From positions 1 through 35,446 of the forward strand of contig CAZWDH010000028.1 of the NCBI GenBank assembly GCA_964632865.1: DNA of 35,446 nucleotides. The letters are read 5' to 3'. How positions within the stretch are numbered: position 1 is the stretch's first letter; every line of letters begins with the position of its first letter. Below are positions 34,540 through 35,446 of this stretch, piece by piece. The DNA comes from JAHDWY01 sp964632865 (GTDB lineage Bacteria; Hydrogenedentota; Hydrogenedentia; Hydrogenedentales; SLHB01). The notes under the pieces are model-generated. The model made no database searches and was not told the origin of the DNA. It saw only the letters and a program-made list of their open reading frames with translations. The position numbers were made by a program, and so were the translations under genes.

Positions 34540-35446
34540 ATGTCCAGTCTTCAGAGAGCGCAAATGCCGGAATTGAGACCAGAAGTTGTTGTCGACAAAC
34601 GAGTTATTACTCTGGTCGACAATATCGAACAAGTCATTTTCGGTAAACGCGAAGTCATCAAACTATGCGTGGCGGGGTTGCTCGCGCGTGGGCACCTACT
34701 CATTGAGGACGTTCCGGGAATGGGGAAGACAACCCTTGCGCAGGGAATTGCCCGTTCGATCGAAGGGACGTTTCACCGGGTTCAATTTACCAGCGACATG
34801 CTGCCCTCAGACATTTTGGGTGTGTCAATCCTCAGCCAGCGGACCCAGGAATTTGAGTTTCGGCCGGGACCGATTTTCGCCAACGTCGTCCTCGCCGACG
34901 AAGTGAACCGTACTCCTCCAAAGACACAAAGCGCCCTGCTCGAGGCCATGAGCGAGTTTCAGGTATCTGTGGATGGCGCCACCCGGCCGCTGCCCAATCC
35001 GTTTCTGGTAATGGCGACGCAGAATCCGATCGAGTACGAGGGCACGTATACGTTGCCGGAGTCTCAGTTGGACCGCTTCATGCTTCGGGTCGAGATGGGT
35101 TACCCGGGAGACGAGGACGAACTTCACATCATGCGCCGGCGCGATCCGCGCGTCGCGCTGGACCAATTGCAACCGGTTGTCACCGCGCGCGAGGTGGTGG
35201 AGTTGCAGCAATTGACCGGCAGTGTGATGGTGGAAGAGAGCGTGGCGCGGTATATCCTTGCGATTGTCAAGGGGACGCGCGAGCATGAATTCGTGCAACT
35301 GGGCGCGAGCCCGCGGGCGTCGGTATCCTATTACGAAGCTTGTCAGGCGCGCGCGCTCGTCGAAGGGCGGGACTATGTAACGCCCGACGATGTTCGCCAG
35401 ATGGCCGTGCCCGTCTTGTCGCATCGAATCCTCGCCAAATCGCGGG
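34540..35446 (+). CDS. MoxR-type AAA+ ATPase, N-terminal part
   Basis: The first 302 codons of a gene that runs off the right edge. The protein begins MSSLQRAQMPELRPEVV. Walker A is GMGKTT (60-65), preceded by LLIEDVP. Walker B is VVLADEVNRTPPKTQSALLE (116-135), and the sensor region MATQNPIEYEGTYTLPESQL and LDRFMLRVEMGYPGDEDE follow. This is the MoxR family, which works with von Willebrand factor A proteins as a chaperone for metalloenzymes or membrane complexes. GGGGAG lies upstream of the ATG. Partners (DUF58, VWA proteins) would be expected downstream, outside the window. Confidence 0.95.
   Translation, partial: MSSLQRAQMPELRPEVVVDKRVITLVDNIEQVIFGKREVIKLCVAGLLARGHLLIEDVPGMGKTTLAQGIARSIEGTFHRVQFTSDMLPSDILGVSILSQRTQEFEFRPGPIFANVVLADEVNRTPPKTQSALLEAMSEFQVSVDGATRPLPNPFLVMATQNPIEYEGTYTLPESQLDRFMLRVEMGYPGDEDELHIMRRRDPRVALDQLQPVVTAREVVELQQLTGSVMVEESVARYILAIVKGTREHEFVQLGASPRASVSYYEACQARALVEGRDYVTPDDVRQMAVPVLSHRILAKSR

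Overview
The window looks like a chromosomal segment of a GC-rich, free-living bacterium. No phage, plasmid or CRISPR backbone is visible, and there are no rRNA or tRNA genes. Several traits recall the Planctomycetota/Hydrogenedentota-like part of the tree: a secreted DUF1080 (3-keto-glycoside hydrolase-like) protein, a Gfo/Idh/MocA oxidoreductase, a TMTC-type membrane TPR protein, a sulfatase, and many short palindromic or tandem repeats between genes. This placement is inference from gene content only.

Layout. 1-185 is the 3' end of groEL, which converges on a tiny zinc-finger-like gene. 814-6112 is a tight four-gene operon of the GldA/GldF/GldG type: ATPase, permease, auxiliary extracytoplasmic protein and DUF4340 protein. 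6175-8929 holds a sugar-type oxidoreductase divergent from a secreted double-DUF1080 protein. 9006-12990 carries a glutaredoxin-like protein, a rhomboid protease plus metallo-beta-lactamase-fold hydrolase operon on the minus strand, a secreted LamG-like protein and an FMN reductase. 13127-17214 (minus strand) holds a cystathionine gamma-synthase/lyase and a copper-type P-ATPase with two YHS and two heavy-metal-binding N-terminal domains. 17419-21352 has PsiE-like, MFS (Spinster-type), FMO-like flavoprotein and DJ-1/PfpI genes. 21686-25484 has a TMTC-like TPR protein and a pectate-lyase-like beta-helix lipoprotein.

25534-30162 is a surface-glycan gene set: nucleotide-sugar epimerase, DegT/DnrJ-type aminotransferase, NeuD-like acyltransferase and GT2 glycosyltransferase. 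It lies just downstream of a truncated IS3-family orfA remnant that carries a good sigma70-like promoter. 30313-34374 holds a compositionally distinct sulfatase-superfamily lipoprotein, a secreted protein of unknown function and an alpha/beta hydrolase. The window ends inside a MoxR AAA ATPase gene.

The most unusual feature is the intergenic DNA. Five loci carry imperfect tandem arrays with an exact 9-bp period, several sharing a GTCC/GGAC core. They are mixed with at least four other palindromic repeat families, some sitting exactly between convergent genes and one forming part of a protein N-terminus. I see no complete new defence or biosynthetic system. The repeat arrays, the IS-donated promoter and the repeat-derived N-terminus are the observations most worth following.
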